NCBI GenBank assembly: GCA_041160955.1
Contig: JBEAVK010000087.1
Location: forward strand, 33,310 to 97,309
Direction: 5' to 3'
Length of the DNA stretch: 64,000 nucleotides
Source of the DNA: M3007 sp041160955
GTDB taxonomy: Bacteria > Bacteroidota > Bacteroidia > Chitinophagales > Saprospiraceae
In this document: piece by piece, positions 61,694-64,000 of the stretch
Position numbering within the stretch: the stretch's first letter is position 1
Layout of the letters: every line of letters begins with the position of its first letter
Program-made: the position numbers and the translations under genes
Notes under the pieces: model-generated
What the model was told of the DNA's origin: nothing
Seen by the model: only the letters and a program-made list of their open reading frames with translations
Database searches by the model: none

Positions 61694-62635
61694 TTGAAAC
61701 CCATCATTCATCCATCATTTTGGTATATTATCGCCAATCCCACAGCGGGAAATGGCGCAGTGGAGCGCCGCTGGAAAGCAATTGAGCATCAATTACAAGT
61801 GCTAGGCTTTTCGTATTCCGTGCAATTTACACAACAAAAAGGCCATGCTACCCGACTAGTACAAGATGCCCTGCTCAAAGGCTACCGTAATATCCTCGGG
61901 ATTGGGGGCGATGGCACCAATTTTGAACTCATTAATGGCATTATGTCGCAAACCGAAGTGCCTACTCAAGACATATATTACGCATTATTGCCCGTAGGAA
62001 CAGGTAATGATTGGGCGCGTACCTACCAAATTTCGCACCATATAGAGACCCGACTGAAAAGCCTTTTAAACCCCATTACTCACCTGCAAGATATTGGACA
62101 CGTACAATATTACACCCTAGATGACCAACCTGAACAGGTCTATTTTGCCAATGTAGCCGGAATGGCCTACGATGGATTTGTCGCCAAAAAATTAGAAGAT
62201 GACGGCAAACCTAATGCTAAAATTGCCTATTTAATCGCCGTTGCGCGGTATTTATTCGACTATCACCCCAGCAAAGGTCGTATTGTATGGGATGAGGCGA
62301 TGCCTGTAGAAGATCATTTTTACACCATCAATGTGGGTATTTGCAAATATTCGGGCGGAGGTATGCAATTGGTACCGCACGCCATCCCCGATGATGGTTT
62401 ATTCGCCCTCACATTTGCACGACAAATACCGCGTTGGGAAGTACTCTTGCAAACCCCACGTTTTTACAACGGCTCACTCCTCCAACACTCCAAATTGACA
62501 GGAGTACAGGTGAAAACCGCGCATATTGAATCGCTCAACGAAGCACCCATTTTATTGGAAGCCGATGGTGAATTTTTGGGCAAATGCCCTGCTGCGTTCC
62601 GAATACTTGAAAAATCCTTGAATGTGGTGTTATAA
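61694..62635 (+). CDS. Diacylglycerol kinase-like lipid kinase (YegS/DgkB family)
   Basis: A 313-residue soluble kinase of the DAGK_cat family. Motifs: YIIANPTAGNGAVERRWKAI at the N-terminus, ILGIGGDGTNFELINGIM (phosphate-binding GGDGT, about residues 75-80) and LLPVGTGNDWARTYQI (GTGND, about 103-107). It phosphorylates diacylglycerol, ceramide or another lipid alcohol; sphingolipids occur in this phylum, so a ceramide substrate is conceivable. No ATG is near the start; TTG 61694 is the first usable codon downstream of an in-frame stop at 61655. It is divergent from the NtrC-like operon. Confidence 0.9.
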   Translation: MKPIIHPSFWYIIANPTAGNGAVERRWKAIEHQLQVLGFSYSVQFTQQKGHATRLVQDALLKGYRNILGIGGDGTNFELINGIMSQTEVPTQDIYYALLPVGTGNDWARTYQISHHIETRLKSLLNPITHLQDIGHVQYYTLDDQPEQVYFANVAGMAYDGFVAKKLEDDGKPNAKIAYLIAVARYLFDYHPSKGRIVWDEAMPVEDHFYTINVGICKYSGGGMQLVPHAIPDDGLFALTFARQIPRWEVLLQTPRFYNGSLLQHSKLTGVQVKTAHIESLNEAPILLEADGEFLGKCPAAFRILEKSLNVVL

Positions 62636-62677
62636 TGGAATGATATTCAACTTGAGCCTGAATATCAATGCTAACGC

Positions 62678-63994
62678 CTATTTCTCAAACTCAATCAAAT
62701 ATTCAGATCGATATTTGCCCAAATCCGAATACTTGTAAAATAGTCGTGCTCGTTTACCCAATTTTAAACAGGTGTTTTTGTTGGCAATATCTTCGGGTGT
62801 ATTGGTGGGCTGTAGCGAAGGATACCACATAGTATGACCCGGTTTATCGGTCAACAATTGCGGTTTTGTCCAATTTTGTGCATTGTTGCCTGTACCCAAA
62901 TCTGCGTGTGGATTGAAAGAAATATACAAACTGCTGCCTTTCCAAGAAGAGCCAGTCACCTTACCCATGAGCATTACCCAACAATTCAGGTAAGTATTCC
63001 AACTCACCGATGGTCCCCAATGAAAACCACCTGTAGGGGATGATGCCGCACCGCCCCCTTCTGCAATCGGGATTTGAAGGCTGCTAATGGGGTGACCCAC
63101 GCTGTCCCACGCAGCCGCAAACTCGGTGCCATTCCACCGTAAAGCCTTTCCTTGTGGAGCATCCAAATCGCTTAATCGGATACGCGCCACACTAATACAT
63201 TGGCCATTTGCTTCTACCGTTGGGTCGTAATGAGCCGGATCATAAGTACCCGGGAAGCCATATTCGCCATAAAAAAGGTACAAATAATCGCCCGAAGCCA
63301 CCGCAGAAGGATCGCCTACGCCCCCAGCAAAAGTGCAGGATGTATTGTGGGGTTTCAAAATCATACGGGGCTGCTTGTCCTCTAAAAAAAGCCCTTTATT
63401 GTCCCAACTCCGACCGCCATCAATTGATTTCATAATGCCAATTCGGCAAACCGCAGCAGGAGAAGTTAATCCTGTTAAACCTTGTGGCCAATTTTTGTCA
63501 ATATACCCCTCGCCTGTTTTGGGGTCAAAAGGAAGCGTCATTGGGTAGTTTTCGTTGTGATAAACGGCATATAAGGTTCGACCGGAAGCGTCTTTTGCAT
63601 CCTGATACACCGTTTCAAACCATACAGCACCGTGCAACCCGGGTGTTCCAATGGGCACATTGGCGGGCATTTTAGGTGCCGTAAAATTTTCGGCCTTGCT
63701 ACTGAATGCCTCGTCAGCATTTTTTCCGCTGGCAAATTTTAGGTCACGCGCATCACCCCAAAGCGGATCTTCTCCGTACTTTCCTGGAAAAATGCGGAAT
63801 GTATCGCCAATCCATGCTTCGGCCATATTGCAATCCACAAAATTGTTAAAATAAAACGTGTCTGTCGGGATAAGGGTGAAACGAGGTACCGTAAAAGTGG
63901 TTGTTTCTGAAGGCGACTTTGTTTTGGAATCCAATTTACACCCCAAAAAAATAGTCCAAACGGCAATTGTAGCAATAATTAGAAATGCGCGCAT
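62678..63994 (-). CDS. Lipoprotein with Asp-box beta-propeller, sialidase/glycosidase-like
   Basis: A 438-residue lipoprotein. A signal peptide with lipobox (FLGC) anchors it. The body has the strand pattern of a five- or six-bladed propeller and one clear Asp-box (SIDGGRSW, SxDxGxxW) as in sialidases and BNR-repeat proteins. Other blade-like segments are GDPSAVASGDYLYLFYGEYG, WGPSVSWNTYLNCWVMLMGK and HTMWYPSLQP. No catalytic Arg triad of sialidases can be identified with confidence, so it may be a non-catalytic or GH43/DUF4185-like protein. The complete ORF begins at ATG 63994, close to the window end, so its promoter is outside. Confidence 0.75.
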   Translation of the reverse strand: MRAFLIIATIAVWTIFLGCKLDSKTKSPSETTTFTVPRFTLIPTDTFYFNNFVDCNMAEAWIGDTFRIFPGKYGEDPLWGDARDLKFASGKNADEAFSSKAENFTAPKMPANVPIGTPGLHGAVWFETVYQDAKDASGRTLYAVYHNENYPMTLPFDPKTGEGYIDKNWPQGLTGLTSPAAVCRIGIMKSIDGGRSWDNKGLFLEDKQPRMILKPHNTSCTFAGGVGDPSAVASGDYLYLFYGEYGFPGTYDPAHYDPTVEANGQCISVARIRLSDLDAPQGKALRWNGTEFAAAWDSVGHPISSLQIPIAEGGGAASSPTGGFHWGPSVSWNTYLNCWVMLMGKVTGSSWKGSSLYISFNPHADLGTGNNAQNWTKPQLLTDKPGHTMWYPSLQPTNTPEDIANKNTCLKLGKRARLFYKYSDLGKYRSEYLIEFEK

Positions 63995-64000
63995 AAAAAA

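Overview
The window looks like chromosomal DNA of a member of the Bacteroidota, most likely a Saprospiria/Chitinophagia-type gliding or particle-attached bacterium. The evidence is: many TAnnTTTG promoter elements (the -7 box of the Bacteroidota sigma factor), two TonB-dependent receptors with carboxypeptidase-like N-terminal domains, four proteins with type IX secretion (T9SS) C-terminal sorting domains, a T9SS plug-domain protein, SprB repeats, LytS/LytTR two-component pairs, and DUF4230/DUF2141/DUF4345 proteins. The genus cannot be fixed from the sequence alone. No rRNA, tRNA, CRISPR array, complete insertion sequence or prophage was seen.

Layout. 0-6.7 kb: 3' part of a CorA-type transporter, a TonB receptor with a Cys-Cys plug motif, a 156-bp MITE-like inverted-repeat element, anmK, a Crp/Fnr regulator with a likely operator in front of a DUF4345 membrane protein, an SRPBCC protein and an ABC ATPase. 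6.7-7.9 kb: a 1.2-kb gene-free stretch with a strong promoter, an ATG-free candidate ncRNA, serial terminators and REP-like palindromes. 7.9-13 kb: a small envelope protein, a cinA-DUF4230 operon and a PD40 propeller protein. 13.0-13.4 kb: a cluster of DnaA-box-like sequences (candidate oriC) in front of dnaB. 15-26.4 kb: alkaline phosphatase, a WecA/TagO-like phosphotransferase, a minus-strand cluster (T9SS plug protein, VIT1-type transporter, SDR, DUF2141), an EEP hydrolase, a patatin-like protein, RidA and a GT9 glycosyltransferase. 26.5-33.3 kb: three T9SS cargo proteins, two of them tandem paralogues. 33.7-38.2 kb: a TPR-LytS kinase and LytTR regulator, MFS transporter, EamA remnant and panD. 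38.5-46 kb: ClC channel, a giant WG-repeat protein and a second LytS/LytTR pair. 46-55 kb: TonB receptor, M1 metallopeptidase, SprB-repeat T9SS protein and an EGF-like lipoprotein. 55-64 kb: RND pump, NtrY/NtrC-like pair, lipid kinase and a secreted Asp-box propeller lipoprotein.

How the parts fit. Most of the content is cell-envelope and secretion biology: peptidoglycan and cofactor housekeeping (anmK, cinA, panD), export through T9SS and outer-membrane uptake, mixed with replication (dnaB). The clearest regulatory circuit is at 44-46 kb. Two TTTGCAGA-type direct repeats 21 bp apart lie upstream of the second LytS/LytTR operon and recur upstream of the adjacent TonB receptor, which suggests an autoregulated LytTR regulon. 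A second circuit is the Crp-like regulator with an FNR-type palindrome that overlaps its own stop codon and sits about 43 bp upstream of the predicted start site of DUF4345. A third possibility is a 12-bp motif repeated in front of both genes of the NtrC-like pair and as a hairpin after DUF4345.
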